From assembly GCF_019468465.1 (NCBI RefSeq), contig NZ_CP080519.1:5102001-5166000 (forward strand): a stretch of 64,000 nt of DNA. The letters are read 5' to 3'. A model generated the notes under the pieces. It ran no database searches. It saw nothing but the letters and a program-made list of their open reading frames with translations, and was not told where the DNA came from. Source of the stretch: Amycolatopsis sp. DSM 110486 (lineage in GTDB: Bacteria > Actinomycetota > Actinomycetes > Mycobacteriales > Pseudonocardiaceae). Within the stretch, counting starts at the first letter, position 1. The number at the start of each line of letters is the position of its first letter. Below, in pieces: positions 1-7,979 of this stretch. The position numbers and the translations under genes are program-made.

Positions 1-1
1 G

Positions 2-949
2 GTCGCGAAAACGATTTCCGGCGGCATCGTCGATGACACGAAGGTCACCCCGGTGGTGATTTTCGCGGGGCTCGTCGGCGCCATCATCTGGAATCTCATC
101 ACGTGGCTCGTCGGCCTGCCCTCGAGCTCCTCGCACGCGTTGTTCGGCGGTCTGATCGGCGCGACGTGGATCGCGTCGGGCGCGGACGCCGTGCACTTCG
201 GCAAGGTCGTCGAGAAGGTGCTGATCCCCGCGGTCGCGTCGCCGATCGTGGCCGGGGTCGTGGCGCTCATCGGCACGTTCCTGACCTACCGCATCACCGA
301 GAAGGCCAAGGAACGCGTGGTGGGCAAGGGTTTCAAGACCGGCCAGGTCCTCTCGGCCAGCCTCGTCTCGCTCGCGCACGGCACCAACGACGCGCAGAAG
401 ACCATGGGTGTCATCACGCTGGCGCTCATCGCCGGCGGCACGCTCGCGCCGGGTTCGAACCCACCGCTGTGGGTCATCGGGGCGTGCGGCCTCGCGATCG
501 CGGCCGGTACGTACCTCGGCGGCTGGCGCATCATCCAGACCATGGGCAAGAAGCTCACCGAGATCCAGACGCCGCAGGGCTTCGCCGCGGAGACCAGCTC
601 CGCTGCCGTGATCCTGGCGTCGTCGCACCTCGGCTTCGCGCTGTCGACGACCCACGTCACCTCGGGCGGCATCATCGGCTCGGGCCTCGGCCGCAAGCTC
701 GCGGAGGTCCGCTGGGGAGTCGCGGGCAAGATGGTCATCGCCTGGGTGCTCACGCTGCCGGCGGCCGCCATCGTCGGCGCCGTCGCGGCGGCGGTCTCGA
801 CCCGCGGCAGCTGGGGCACGATCCTCATCGGCGCTCTCGGGGTGCTCGTGGCGCTGGGCATCTGGCTCGCGTCACGCCGCAACCCGGTGAGCGCCAACAC
901 TGTCAACGACGAGCCGGAAGCCGCCAAGGCCGCTCCGGTCGCGGCCTGA
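2..949 (+). CDS. pit: PiT-family inorganic phosphate transporter (5' truncated)
   Basis: Low-affinity phosphate permease of the inner membrane, probably importing metal-phosphate with protons. The reading frame is open from base 2 of the window, so the true start lies upstream and the first GTG at base 53 is internal. Both PiT signature repeats are visible: SSSHALFGGLIGA in the first half and HGTNDAQKTMGV in the second, the latter followed by a matching STTHVTSGGIIGSG segment. The rest alternates hydrophobic helices, ending in a short charged/Ala-rich tail. The family assignment is firm. A small membrane protein gene follows after 10 bases and is probably co-transcribed. Confidence 0.93.
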   Translation, partial: VAKTISGGIVDDTKVTPVVIFAGLVGAIIWNLITWLVGLPSSSSHALFGGLIGATWIASGADAVHFGKVVEKVLIPAVASPIVAGVVALIGTFLTYRITEKAKERVVGKGFKTGQVLSASLVSLAHGTNDAQKTMGVITLALIAGGTLAPGSNPPLWVIGACGLAIAAGTYLGGWRIIQTMGKKLTEIQTPQGFAAETSSAAVILASSHLGFALSTTHVTSGGIIGSGLGRKLAEVRWGVAGKMVIAWVLTLPAAAIVGAVAAAVSTRGSWGTILIGALGVLVALGIWLASRRNPVSANTVNDEPEAAKAAPVAA

Positions 950-959
950 GGGAGCGGAC

Positions 960-1181
960 ATGAACATCGACTGGGGTGCCCTCGGCACCGTCTTCATCGT
1001 CGCGCTGGCCGCGGCGGTGGTGCTCACGGTGCTGTTCGCCTACGGCATCCGCGGGCTTTCGGCGCGCGAAACCGCGCGGGAACAAGGCGGCTCCGGCGTC
1101 GCGCAGTTCACCGGCTCCATCGTGTGCTTCGTGGTCTGCGCCGCGGTGGTCGCGTACGGGATTTATCTGATCGCGGCCTGA
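960..1181 (+). CDS. Small two-helix membrane protein downstream of pit
   Basis: A 73-residue protein with an N-terminal hydrophobic helix (about residues 8-28), a basic loop with RETAREQGG, and a second helix near the C-terminus (about residues 50-72). It starts 10 bases after the phosphate transporter stop with a GGAG-type ribosome site, so it is very likely translated from the same message. No recognised domain. Small membrane proteins in this position next to PiT genes are seen in actinobacteria, so an accessory role in phosphate transport is plausible but only inferred from position. Its last 19 bases overlap the convergent gene on the minus strand. Confidence 0.72.
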   Translation: MNIDWGALGTVFIVALAAAVVLTVLFAYGIRGLSARETAREQGGSGVAQFTGSIVCFVVCAAVVAYGIYLIAA

Positions 1182-1891
1182 GCGCGGCCTCGTAGTTCGT
1201 CCGGAAGCTCGTCGAGAAGCGGGAACACCGCTTCCCGGCGAGCTTTTCCGATGTTGGCCAACACGTCGAGCGCCGGCTCCCACAGCGATTCGTCGGCGCC
1301 GGCCGCGCGGATCAGCCGCGGGAGCCGGCCCTCGGGCAGCAGGCCCATCACGTGGTCGATGCGCGTTTTGTCGTCCAGCACGTACGCGGTGCGCAGCAGT
1401 GCGGCGTCTTCGAGCACGGCGAGGCTGCGACGCACGGTCGGGTCCGGCAGGTGCCCGACGAACCGGCCGAGCGTGATCCAGTCCTCCCGCCGCGTGAGCT
1501 CCGCGGCCACCGCGACCACGGTGTCGAGCGGGATGCGCGTGATGATCGACGTCGCGCGCCGCGGGTCCAGCTCCGCCGCCACCGACGCGAGGAACTTCGG
1601 CGGCAGCCGCTTCGCGACGTCCACACCGCGCGACACGTCCACCAGCCCGGCGATCCGCGCGCACAGCAGTGGTCCGAAGACTTTCTCGGCGATCTTCGCG
1701 ACCACGGGCGCGGGCAGCAGCCGGCTGGCCAGCGCCATCCGTTCGAGCACCACGAGGTTCGCGTCGAACAGCGTGGTCGTCACCTGTTCGCGGAACAGCT
1801 GCAGGTCGGCGACGTCCACGTCGGCGAGGTAGGCCAGCCGTTCGGGCTCGACGTCGAGCACGCGCGCGAGCTTGAGGATCTCCGGGTTCAC
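1163..1891 (-). CDS. Helical-repeat protein of unknown function
   Basis: A 242-residue soluble protein starting GTG at 1891, inside a GTGA overlap with the preceding small gene, so the two are translationally coupled. The sequence is almost entirely amphipathic helix with repeated short modules (for example DVAKRLPPKFLASVAAELDP and LDTVVAVAAEL), reminiscent of the superhelical MgtE N-terminal domain or of HEAT-like repeats. No catalytic motif, signal peptide or membrane segment is visible. A scaffold or regulatory role would fit the fold impression, but no function can be assigned. The 3' end overlaps the convergent pit-linked gene by 19 bases. Confidence 0.8.
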   Translation of the reverse strand: MNPEILKLARVLDVEPERLAYLADVDVADLQLFREQVTTTLFDANLVVLERMALASRLLPAPVVAKIAEKVFGPLLCARIAGLVDVSRGVDVAKRLPPKFLASVAAELDPRRATSIITRIPLDTVVAVAAELTRREDWITLGRFVGHLPDPTVRRSLAVLEDAALLRTAYVLDDKTRIDHVMGLLPEGRLPRLIRAAGADESLWEPALDVLANIGKARREAVFPLLDELPDELRGRAQAAIR

Positions 1892-2097
1892 AGACCGACC
1901 GCCTTGCGGACGGCGCCGCGCAGGAGCGCCGGCACGTACTTCAGCCCGTCCTCGCCAGCCTGGGCGAGGGCCTTGGCCTGCCGGTGCCGCGCGTCGCGCA
2001 ACGCGGCGGCGAGGTCCTGCCGCGCGTCCTCGGGCAGGGCTGCGATGCCCTCGGGCAGGGGGCCGCCGAGCTGCTCGGCGAGTGTGCGCTCAGCCAT
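1888..2097 (-). CDS. Small helical protein coupled to the helical-repeat gene
   Basis: A 69-residue protein rich in Ala, Arg and Glu (LPEDARQDLAAALRDARHRQ), predicted helical and soluble. It begins with ATG at 2097 and its stop overlaps the GTG start of the next gene by 4 bases, forming a two-gene unit. It reads away from the histidine kinase gene, with which it shares a 74-base divergent intergenic region. No domain is recognised. The coupling suggests a small partner of the 242-residue protein. Confidence 0.65.
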   Translation of the reverse strand: MAERTLAEQLGGPLPEGIAALPEDARQDLAAALRDARHRQAKALAQAGEDGLKYVPALLRGAVRKAVGL

Positions 2098-2158
2098 GGT
2101 GAGCCATCATGCCTCAGCGGTTGACTTTCGACAGTGGTGACCGCCGCCGCGGGCCTTG

Positions 2159-2164
2159 TAGCGT
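2159..2164 (+). promoter_or_regulatory. Probable -10 box of a leaderless transcript for the histidine kinase
   Basis: TAGCGT lies exactly 7 bases before the ATG at 2172. This spacing places the transcription start at or next to the start codon, as in actinobacterial leaderless mRNAs. No good Shine-Dalgarno sequence precedes the ATG, which agrees. The same geometry recurs at other genes in the window. Confidence 0.5.
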
Positions 2165-2171
2165 CAGCGGC

Positions 2172-3734
2172 ATGAAGGAGGTGACCAGGCGCAGGTGGCG
2201 GGTGGTGCTCGACGTCCTGCTCTGGGTCTTCCTGTCCGGCGTCGTCGCGATCGACGCCTCGAACAACCCCAACCCGTGGGAGCTGATCTTCGGGCTGGCC
2301 GCCACCACGGTGTCGGTCGCGGCGTGGCGCCGGCTGCCGACGGTGTCGCTGATCGTCACGATGGCCACGGCCGTGGTGGTGGCGTTCGGCTGGGGCGGGC
2401 GCGTGGCCGTGTGGGAGGTCTTCCTCATGGTCACCGTGGGGTATCTCGCCGGCCTGCGGATGACGCAGGTGCGGGTGGCCGTGCTGACGTGTTCGGCGAT
2501 CGCGCTGGCCGGACTGCCCGTGGCGCTGGTGCTGCCCTCGGCGGGGTTCGGCGCGTGGGGCGCGATGCTGGGGGTGCTCGCGTTCGCGGGGGTCGCGCCG
2601 TGGCTGCTGGGGCGCCACGTGCGGCTTCGGCGCGAGCTGGCGCGCGCGGGGTGGCGGCGGGCGGAGGAGATGGAGAGCCGTCAGCAGCTCGTCGCCGACC
2701 AGGCCCGGCTGCGTGAACGGGCGCGGATCGCCAGCGACATGCACGATTCCCTGGGTCACGAGCTGAGCCTCATCGCCGTGCGCGCCGCGGCTCTCGAAGT
2801 GGCGGGTGGTCTAGACGACACGCAGCGCGCCGCGGCCGGTGACCTGCGCGCCAACGCCGCGACGGCGACCGAGCGGCTGCGCGAGATCATCGGCGTGCTG
2901 CGCGAGGACGCGGCGCCGATCGAGCCGGTGCAGGGTGACCTGGGGGAGCTGCTGGAGCGGGCCCGCGCGTCGGGGCTGCTGATCCAGTCGCAAGTGGACA
3001 GTCTCGAGGCGACGCCGCCGATGGTCGCGCGGGCGGCGTATCGCGTGGTGCAGGAGGCGGTGACGAACGTCGCCAAGCACGCGCCAGGCGCGGCCGTGAC
3101 CGTGCGGGTGCTCAGCTCGCCGGCGAGCACCGAGATCCGCGTGGTGAACGCGCGGCCGCCTGCGGGTCCGTTGCCGGGGGCGTCGGGCAAGCGTGGGCTG
3201 ATCGGGCTGCGCGAACGCGTCCGGCTGGTCGGGGGTGCGCTTCGGGCGGGCCCCGATGAGGGCGGCGGCTTCGAGGTTGTGGCCACGCTGCCGCACGACG
3301 CCGCTCCGGGGCCCGCTTCCGAGGCCGACGCCGACGTCGAGCAGTCCGAGTCGGCGCGCGAGTGGGAGCTGGCGCGGCGCGACGTGCGGCGCAGCCTGGT
3401 GCAGGCGATTGTGATCCCGCTGGCGTTGTTCGGCGTGGTGATCGGCGGCAGCGGGGTGGCGTTCCTCGTGCAGTGGTACGGCTCGCAGGTGTCGATGGGG
3501 GTCTACCAGCAGATCCGGCTCGGGGCGACGCGTGCGTCGATCGCGCCGCTGCTGCCTTCGCAGCAACGGCTGTCGAAACCGCAGTACGGGGAGCCGCCGA
3601 AGCCCGCGGGGAGCACGTGCGAGTACTACGGCACTTCGCGCAGCTGGTGGAACGTGCGCTACGCCGCGATCCGGCTCTGCTTCGAGGGCGACCGGCTCGT
3701 GACGAAGGATCTCTACAGTGAGGACGAACCGTGA
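2172..3734 (+). CDS. NarL-type sensor histidine kinase with extra C-terminal membrane-anchored domain
   Basis: A 520-residue sensor kinase. The ATG at 2172 is preferred over a GTG 63 bases upstream because a -10 box precedes it by 7 bases and the protein then starts directly before the first membrane helix. Order: several N-terminal helices (about residues 8-155), a coiled linker, a HisKA_3 dimerisation domain with the phospho-acceptor His in DMHDSLGHE, and an HATPase_c domain (VQEAVTNVAKHA, KRGLIGLRERV). Unusually, a further membrane helix follows the ATPase domain (VIPLALFGVVIGGSGVAFLV), then about 85 residues carrying two cysteines (CEYYG, RLCF) that should lie outside the cell. It overlaps the response regulator gene by 4 bases (GTGA). 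The signal is unknown. Confidence 0.9.
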   Translation: MKEVTRRRWRVVLDVLLWVFLSGVVAIDASNNPNPWELIFGLAATTVSVAAWRRLPTVSLIVTMATAVVVAFGWGGRVAVWEVFLMVTVGYLAGLRMTQVRVAVLTCSAIALAGLPVALVLPSAGFGAWGAMLGVLAFAGVAPWLLGRHVRLRRELARAGWRRAEEMESRQQLVADQARLRERARIASDMHDSLGHELSLIAVRAAALEVAGGLDDTQRAAAGDLRANAATATERLREIIGVLREDAAPIEPVQGDLGELLERARASGLLIQSQVDSLEATPPMVARAAYRVVQEAVTNVAKHAPGAAVTVRVLSSPASTEIRVVNARPPAGPLPGASGKRGLIGLRERVRLVGGALRAGPDEGGGFEVVATLPHDAAPGPASEADADVEQSESAREWELARRDVRRSLVQAIVIPLALFGVVIGGSGVAFLVQWYGSQVSMGVYQQIRLGATRASIAPLLPSQQRLSKPQYGEPPKPAGSTCEYYGTSRSWWNVRYAAIRLCFEGDRLVTKDLYSEDEP

Positions 3735-4393
3735 TCCGGGTGCTGCTGGCCGACGACGAGGCCATGATCCGCGCGGGCGTCGCGGCGATCCTGGCGGCCG
3801 ACGCCGCGATCGAGGTCGTCGCGGAGGCTTCCGACGGCCGCGAAGCCGTGGCCCAAGCCCTCGCCACCCGCCCAGACGTGGTGCTGCTCGACATCCGCAT
3901 GCCGGTCCTCGACGGCCTCGCCGCGGGCGCCGAGATCCGCCGCGTGCTGCCGGACGTCGGGGTGATCATCCTGACGACGTTCGGCGAAGACGCCTACATC
4001 GAACGCGCCCTTGGCTTCGGCGCCAGCGGGTTTTTGTTGAAGGCCGGCGACCCACGCGAACTGCTCTCCGGCATCCACGCCGTCGCGGACGGCGCCGCGT
4101 TCCTCTCCCCGAAAGTCGCGTCCCGCGTCATCGCCCGCCTCTCCGGCGGCGCCCTCACCCGCGGCGCCGCGGCCCGCGACCGCATCGCCGCCCTGACGGC
4201 CCGCGAACGCGAAGTCCTGACCCTCCTCGCGACGGGCCTGTCCAACGCCGACATCGCCTCGCGGATGTTCGTCGTCGAAGGCACGGTCAAAGCCCACGTC
4301 AGCACCATCCTCACCCGCCTGGGCGCACGCAACCGCGTCCAGGCGGCGATCACGGCTTACGAAGCTGGGCTGGTCGGGGGAGAAGCGGAGTAG
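3731..4393 (+). CDS. NarL/LuxR-family response regulator
   Basis: A 220-residue cytoplasmic transcription regulator, partner of the upstream kinase. The receiver domain (residues 1-120) has the acidic pair at LADDEAM, the phosphorylation Asp in VVLLDIRMP and the conserved Lys in FLLKAG. The C-terminal LuxR helix-turn-helix contains LTAREREVLTLLATGLSNADIA, then a recognition helix VEGTVKAHVS. The start is a GTG overlapping the kinase stop (GTGA), so both partners are translated together. The gene is convergent with the FAD monooxygenase 6 bases away, with no obvious terminator between. Confidence 0.94.
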   Translation: MIRVLLADDEAMIRAGVAAILAADAAIEVVAEASDGREAVAQALATRPDVVLLDIRMPVLDGLAAGAEIRRVLPDVGVIILTTFGEDAYIERALGFGASGFLLKAGDPRELLSGIHAVADGAAFLSPKVASRVIARLSGGALTRGAAARDRIAALTAREREVLTLLATGLSNADIASRMFVVEGTVKAHVSTILTRLGARNRVQAAITAYEAGLVGGEAE

Positions 4394-4399
4394 CAGCGC

Positions 4400-5527
4400 C
4401 TACGAAAGATCCGCAGGGCGGGGCAGGCGCGGCGGCTTCCAGTCGTTGATCCAGATCTCCGCCCGGGCCATCGTCGACGGCGGGGCCATCCGCAGCACCG
4501 CGGTGCGCACGGCGGCCCCGACCGGGTTGCGCAGCAGCGGCCCCAGCGAGCCCGCCCGGATCGACGTCCGCCAGACGCGCTGGCTCCGCGGCCGGCGCAA
4601 CGCGTCGTACTCGCGCAGGCCCGCGGCGACGTCGGGGGTCGAAGCCAAAGCAGCCGCCAGCACGACCGCGTCCTCGATGCCCTGGCAGCCACCCTGGCCC
4701 AGGTACGGCGGCATGGCGTGGGCGGCGTCGCCGAGGAGGGCGAGGCGGCCGGAGACGTAGGTCGGCAGCGGGGTGGCCAGGTGGTACAGGTCGTGGTGGA
4801 GGATCTCCGGCGTCGCGGTGATGAGGGAGCGCACGGGGGCGTGCCAGTCGCCGTAGGTGTCCAGCAGGTAGGCGCGCACGTCGTCGTGGCGGAGGCCTTC
4901 CGGGCGGGCCTCGGCGATCCACCAGTACACGCGCCCGTCGAGCAGGGGCAGGATCCCCACTTCGGTGCCGCGGCCCCAGGCGGTGCTCAAGCGTGACGGC
5001 ACCTCGGCGATGCCGCGGAACGCCGTGCCGCGGCTGTAGGCGAGGCGGGCGTGCGGGTGCAGGGACTGCCGCACGGGGCTGTGGATGCCGTCGGCGGCCA
5101 CGACCAGGTCGGCGCGGATCGAGCCACTCGCGTGGTGGACGACGCCGTCGGGCGTGGCGGAGAGCACTTCGACCCCGGTGTGCAGACTCGACTCCGGCAG
5201 CACAGAGCACAGCGCCTCGATCAGATCCGCCCGGTGGATCGCGGCGAGCGGCAGGCCGTAGCGCCGGACGTACGCGCTCATGTCCCAGCCCGCGAGCCGC
5301 CGGCCGCGAGGGTCGAGCACGGCGCCGTCGCGCTGCGGGCTCAGCGGCGCCTCGACACCCAGCTCCGTGAGCGCACGCTGCGCGTTGGGCCAGATCGAGA
5401 TCCCGGCGCCGATGCCGGTGAGCTCCGGTGCGCGCTCGTACACCGTGACTCGCCAGCCCGTGCGGTGCAGGCCGATCGCCGCGCACAGTCCCCCGATGCC
5501 GCCGCCGATCACGACCGCGTGTCGCAT
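4400..5527 (-). CDS. FAD-dependent aromatic-type monooxygenase
   Basis: A 375-residue class A flavoprotein monooxygenase, probably hydroxylating a small aromatic or similar substrate with NAD(P)H and O2. It has the Rossmann GxGxxG (VVIGGGIGGLCAA) at the N-terminus, the DG motif (VVAADGIHSPVRQ) and the C-terminal GD motif (LLGDAAHAMPPYLGQGG). ATG at 5527 is chosen because AGGAGG sits just upstream and the FAD fold begins immediately; an open extension further upstream would cross the operators. It is divergent from a TetR gene over two palindromic sites at 5537-5570, so it is the likely target of that repressor. The true substrate cannot be read from the sequence. Confidence 0.9.
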   Translation of the reverse strand: MRHAVVIGGGIGGLCAAIGLHRTGWRVTVYERAPELTGIGAGISIWPNAQRALTELGVEAPLSPQRDGAVLDPRGRRLAGWDMSAYVRRYGLPLAAIHRADLIEALCSVLPESSLHTGVEVLSATPDGVVHHASGSIRADLVVAADGIHSPVRQSLHPHARLAYSRGTAFRGIAEVPSRLSTAWGRGTEVGILPLLDGRVYWWIAEARPEGLRHDDVRAYLLDTYGDWHAPVRSLITATPEILHHDLYHLATPLPTYVSGRLALLGDAAHAMPPYLGQGGCQGIEDAVVLAAALASTPDVAAGLREYDALRRPRSQRVWRTSIRAGSLGPLLRNPVGAAVRTAVLRMAPPSTMARAEIWINDWKPPRLPRPADLS

Positions 5528-5536
5528 GACCGCCTC

Positions 5537-5570
5537 CTCTACGTCTGTAGAGGACTCTACACCTGTAGAG
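5537..5570. promoter_or_regulatory. Two tandem TetR-type operators
   Basis: Two perfect inverted repeats lie side by side in the divergent region: CTCTACGTCTGTAGAG (5537-5552) and CTCTACACCTGTAGAG (5555-5570). Both share the arms CTCTAC/GTAGAG with a 4-base spacer, and they repeat every 18 bases. They end 2 bases before the tetR start codon and overlap the region upstream of the monooxygenase ribosome site, so binding would silence both genes. Confidence 0.82.
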
Positions 5571-5572
5571 TG

Positions 5573-6133
5573 ATGATCGTGGACAGGATTTCGGCGATCG
5601 GCGACGCGGCCATCGAGGTGATCGCAGCCGAAGGCATGCGCGGGCTCACCCACCGCGCCGTCGATCGGGCGGCAGGGCTGCCGGCCGGCTCGACGTCGTA
5701 CTACGCGCGCACCCGCCTCGCGCTGCTGGAGCTCGCCATGGCGCGGATGGTGGAGCTCGACCGGGCCGTGATCGATCCCGACGCGCGCGACCTCGCCGAC
5801 GTGCTGGCCGCGACGGTCCACGCCGCCATCACCGCCGGCCGCACCCGCATGCTCGCCCGCTACGAGTTCGCGCTCGAAGCCACGCGCCGCCCGGAGCTGC
5901 GCGCCGCCTACGCCGAAGGCGGCCGTGAAATCCGGGACCGCTGCGTCGAACTGCTCGCGGCCGCCGGTTCGCCGCGGGCTGAGCAGCACACCCGCGTGCT
6001 GCTCAACTGGCTCGACGGCGCGATCTTCGACGCGCTAGCCGGCGCCGGGTCGACAAATCCTCCTGGCCAGCAGGAACTCGCCGACGGCGCCCGCGCGGTC
6101 CTCACCGGACTCGGCCTGCCCCTCACGCGGTGA
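5573..6133 (+). CDS. TetR-family repressor of the divergent monooxygenase
   Basis: A 186-residue regulator. The N-terminal helix-turn-helix reads GMRGLTHRAVDRAAGLPAGSTSYYARTR, with the SYYARTR segment at the usual recognition-helix/Tyr position, followed by a helical ligand domain of normal length. The start ATG at 5573 follows the second operator by 2 bases, leaving no room for a ribosome site, so the transcript is probably leaderless, or translation begins at the GTG at 5579. Autoregulation and control of the FAD monooxygenase are inferred from the shared operators. A strong hairpin follows the stop codon. Confidence 0.88.
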   Translation: MIVDRISAIGDAAIEVIAAEGMRGLTHRAVDRAAGLPAGSTSYYARTRLALLELAMARMVELDRAVIDPDARDLADVLAATVHAAITAGRTRMLARYEFALEATRRPELRAAYAEGGREIRDRCVELLAAAGSPRAEQHTRVLLNWLDGAIFDALAGAGSTNPPGQQELADGARAVLTGLGLPLTR

Positions 6134-6159
6134 AGGGGCCCCTCGCACGAGGGGCCCCT
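6134..6159. terminator. Hairpin between convergent tetR and ABC permease genes
   Basis: Two copies of AGGGGCCCCT (6134-6143 and 6150-6159) pair into a 10-base stem, extended by one C-G pair, with a 4-base loop. It begins directly after the tetR stop. There is an A-rich stretch (AAAGAAAA) on the far side, giving a T-rich run for the minus strand, so it can act for both convergent units. Confidence 0.7.
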
Positions 6160-6172
6160 CCAGCAAAGAAAA

Positions 6173-6964
6173 TCAGGCGTCACGCCGCTTCAGCACCGAA
6201 CTGCCGAAGAACAGCCCCGCCGCCGCCCACACCAGGCAGATCAGTACCCCCACCAACGGCGAGTACGGCGAAACCCCACCCAGCAACGGGTTCGTCTCCC
6301 CGGCGGGAACCATCCCGTTGAGCCCCGCGAACGCCGGGAAGTAGTTCATGATTTCCGGCGCCACATAAGCGGAAAGCAAAATCGGCAACGGCAGCAGCAG
6401 CACCATCGTCACCACGATCGTCCCCGCCGCGCTGCGCAGCGCGAACCCGATGCCCGCGCACAGCACCCCCAGCAGCGCGAAGAACGCCCCCATACCCGCG
6501 GCCGCCGCGAACGCGTCACCGAACGTCGTCGTCGCGGCCGCACCCGGCATCAGCACCGCCGCGGTCGCCATGCCGAGCAGCGCCACCACCACGCCGTACG
6601 CGAACAGCACCGGCACCAGCACGGCCGCCTTCGCGAGCGCCAAGGTCGAGCGCACCGGCACCCACTGCAGCGTCGAGCGGATGCTGCCGCTGGCGTACTC
6701 GCTCGTGACGAACAGTGTGGCCACCGCGATCACGCAGAACTCGGTGAGGTAGATCGAGCCGTTCACCACGATGTCGTGCGGGCCCTGCGGTGGTTCGGTG
6801 TCGCCCAGCCGTTGCGACAGCCCGGAAACGGCGCTGTAGAGCAGCATCAGCAGCACCCCGCCGGCGAGGCTCCACCACGTGCTGCGCACCGACCAGAACT
6901 TCGTCCACTCCGATGCGACGGCCCCCGAAAGCCCGCCGCCCGCGCGTACCTGCGTGGTCGTCAT
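6173..6964 (-). CDS. ABC-2 type transporter permease
   Basis: A 263-residue integral membrane protein with six predicted helices and the large extracytoplasmic segments of ABC-2 permeases; TSEYASGSIRSTLQW is the characteristic cytoplasmic motif of this family. It is the second gene of an ATPase-permease pair, its ATG start overlapping the ATPase stop by 4 bases. Such two-gene exporters usually move drugs, lipids or peptides; the cargo here is unknown. No dedicated regulator lies alongside. Confidence 0.9.
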   Translation of the reverse strand: MTTTQVRAGGGLSGAVASEWTKFWSVRSTWWSLAGGVLLMLLYSAVSGLSQRLGDTEPPQGPHDIVVNGSIYLTEFCVIAVATLFVTSEYASGSIRSTLQWVPVRSTLALAKAAVLVPVLFAYGVVVALLGMATAAVLMPGAAATTTFGDAFAAAAGMGAFFALLGVLCAGIGFALRSAAGTIVVTMVLLLPLPILLSAYVAPEIMNYFPAFAGLNGMVPAGETNPLLGGVSPYSPLVGVLICLVWAAAGLFFGSSVLKRRDA

Positions 6965-7875
6965 GCCGTCACCCCGTATTCCACCGACGAAGCGGTCAGT
7001 TCCATGTACGCCTGCTCCAGCGAGGCCGTCCGCTCACCGAGGCCGTGCAGCCGCACGCCCAGCTCGTGCGCGAGGTCGCCGACTTCGCCGACGTCGGCGC
7101 CGGTCACCACCAGCTCGTCGGCCTGGCCCGGCTCAACTGCAGCGCCGCGCGTCAGCAGGTGCCGGGCGAGCGTGTCGCGCTCAACGGGCGTCGGCACGCG
7201 CACCGAAACCGAGCTGAGCGAGTTGCCGGCGATGAACTCGTCGACGGGCGCGTCGGCGAGCAGTTTTCCCTTGCCGATCACCACGAGGTGGTCGGCGGTC
7301 AGCTGCATTTCGCTCATCAGGTGGCTCGACACGAACACCGTGCGGCCCTCCTCGGCGAGTGAGCGCATGAGCTGACGCACCCAGCGAACACCGTCGGGGT
7401 CCAGGCCGTTCACCGGCTCGTCGAACATCAGCACGCCGGGGTCGCCGAGCAGCGCGCCCGCGATCCCCAGCCGCTGCCCCATGCCGAGCGAGAACTGGCC
7501 CGCCCGCTTGCCGGCGACGTCGGTGAGCCCGACCGTCGCAAGCACCTCCTCGACGCGCGACGCGGGAATGCCGTTGCTGCGCGCCATCGCGAGCAGGTGC
7601 CTCCCGGCGCTGCGGCCCGGGTGCAGCGCTTTCGCTTCGAGCAGTGCGCCGACCTCCCGCAGCGGGTGCTTGAGCTCGGCGTACGGTTTGCCGTTCACCA
7701 GCACGCTGCCCGCCGTGGGCCGGTCGAGGCCCACCGTCATGCGCATCGTCGTCGACTTGCCCGAACCGTTCGGCCCGAGGAACCCCGTGACGCTGCCGGG
7801 TGCGACGACGCACGTGAGCCCGTCGACGACCGTCTTCTCCCCGTAGCGCTTCGTCAGTCCGCGAAGCGTGATCAT
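6961..7875 (-). CDS. ABC transporter ATP-binding protein
   Basis: A 304-residue ATPase of the DrrA/BcrA-type exporter group. Walker A is GPNGSGKST, the ABC signature is FSLGMGQRLGIAGAL and Walker B is VLMFDEPVNGLDPDG, followed by the switch His in VSSHLMSEM. The residues after about 220 form the extra C-terminal domain usual in this group. The start at 7875 is chosen because GGAGGG precedes it at good distance; an in-frame ATG 12 bases upstream is possible. It is coupled to the permease gene by an ATGA overlap. Confidence 0.93.
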   Translation of the reverse strand: MITLRGLTKRYGEKTVVDGLTCVVAPGSVTGFLGPNGSGKSTTMRMTVGLDRPTAGSVLVNGKPYAELKHPLREVGALLEAKALHPGRSAGRHLLAMARSNGIPASRVEEVLATVGLTDVAGKRAGQFSLGMGQRLGIAGALLGDPGVLMFDEPVNGLDPDGVRWVRQLMRSLAEEGRTVFVSSHLMSEMQLTADHLVVIGKGKLLADAPVDEFIAGNSLSSVSVRVPTPVERDTLARHLLTRGAAVEPGQADELVVTGADVGEVGDLAHELGVRLHGLGERTASLEQAYMELTASSVEYGVTA

Positions 7876-7979
7876 GTGCCCTCCCATGGGTTCGATCCCT
7901 TGGGTAGGAAGTCTGCGATTCGCGGGGCGCCGCGGACATCGGACTTCCGGCTCTTGCCACCCCCGACCTTCGACAGGGG

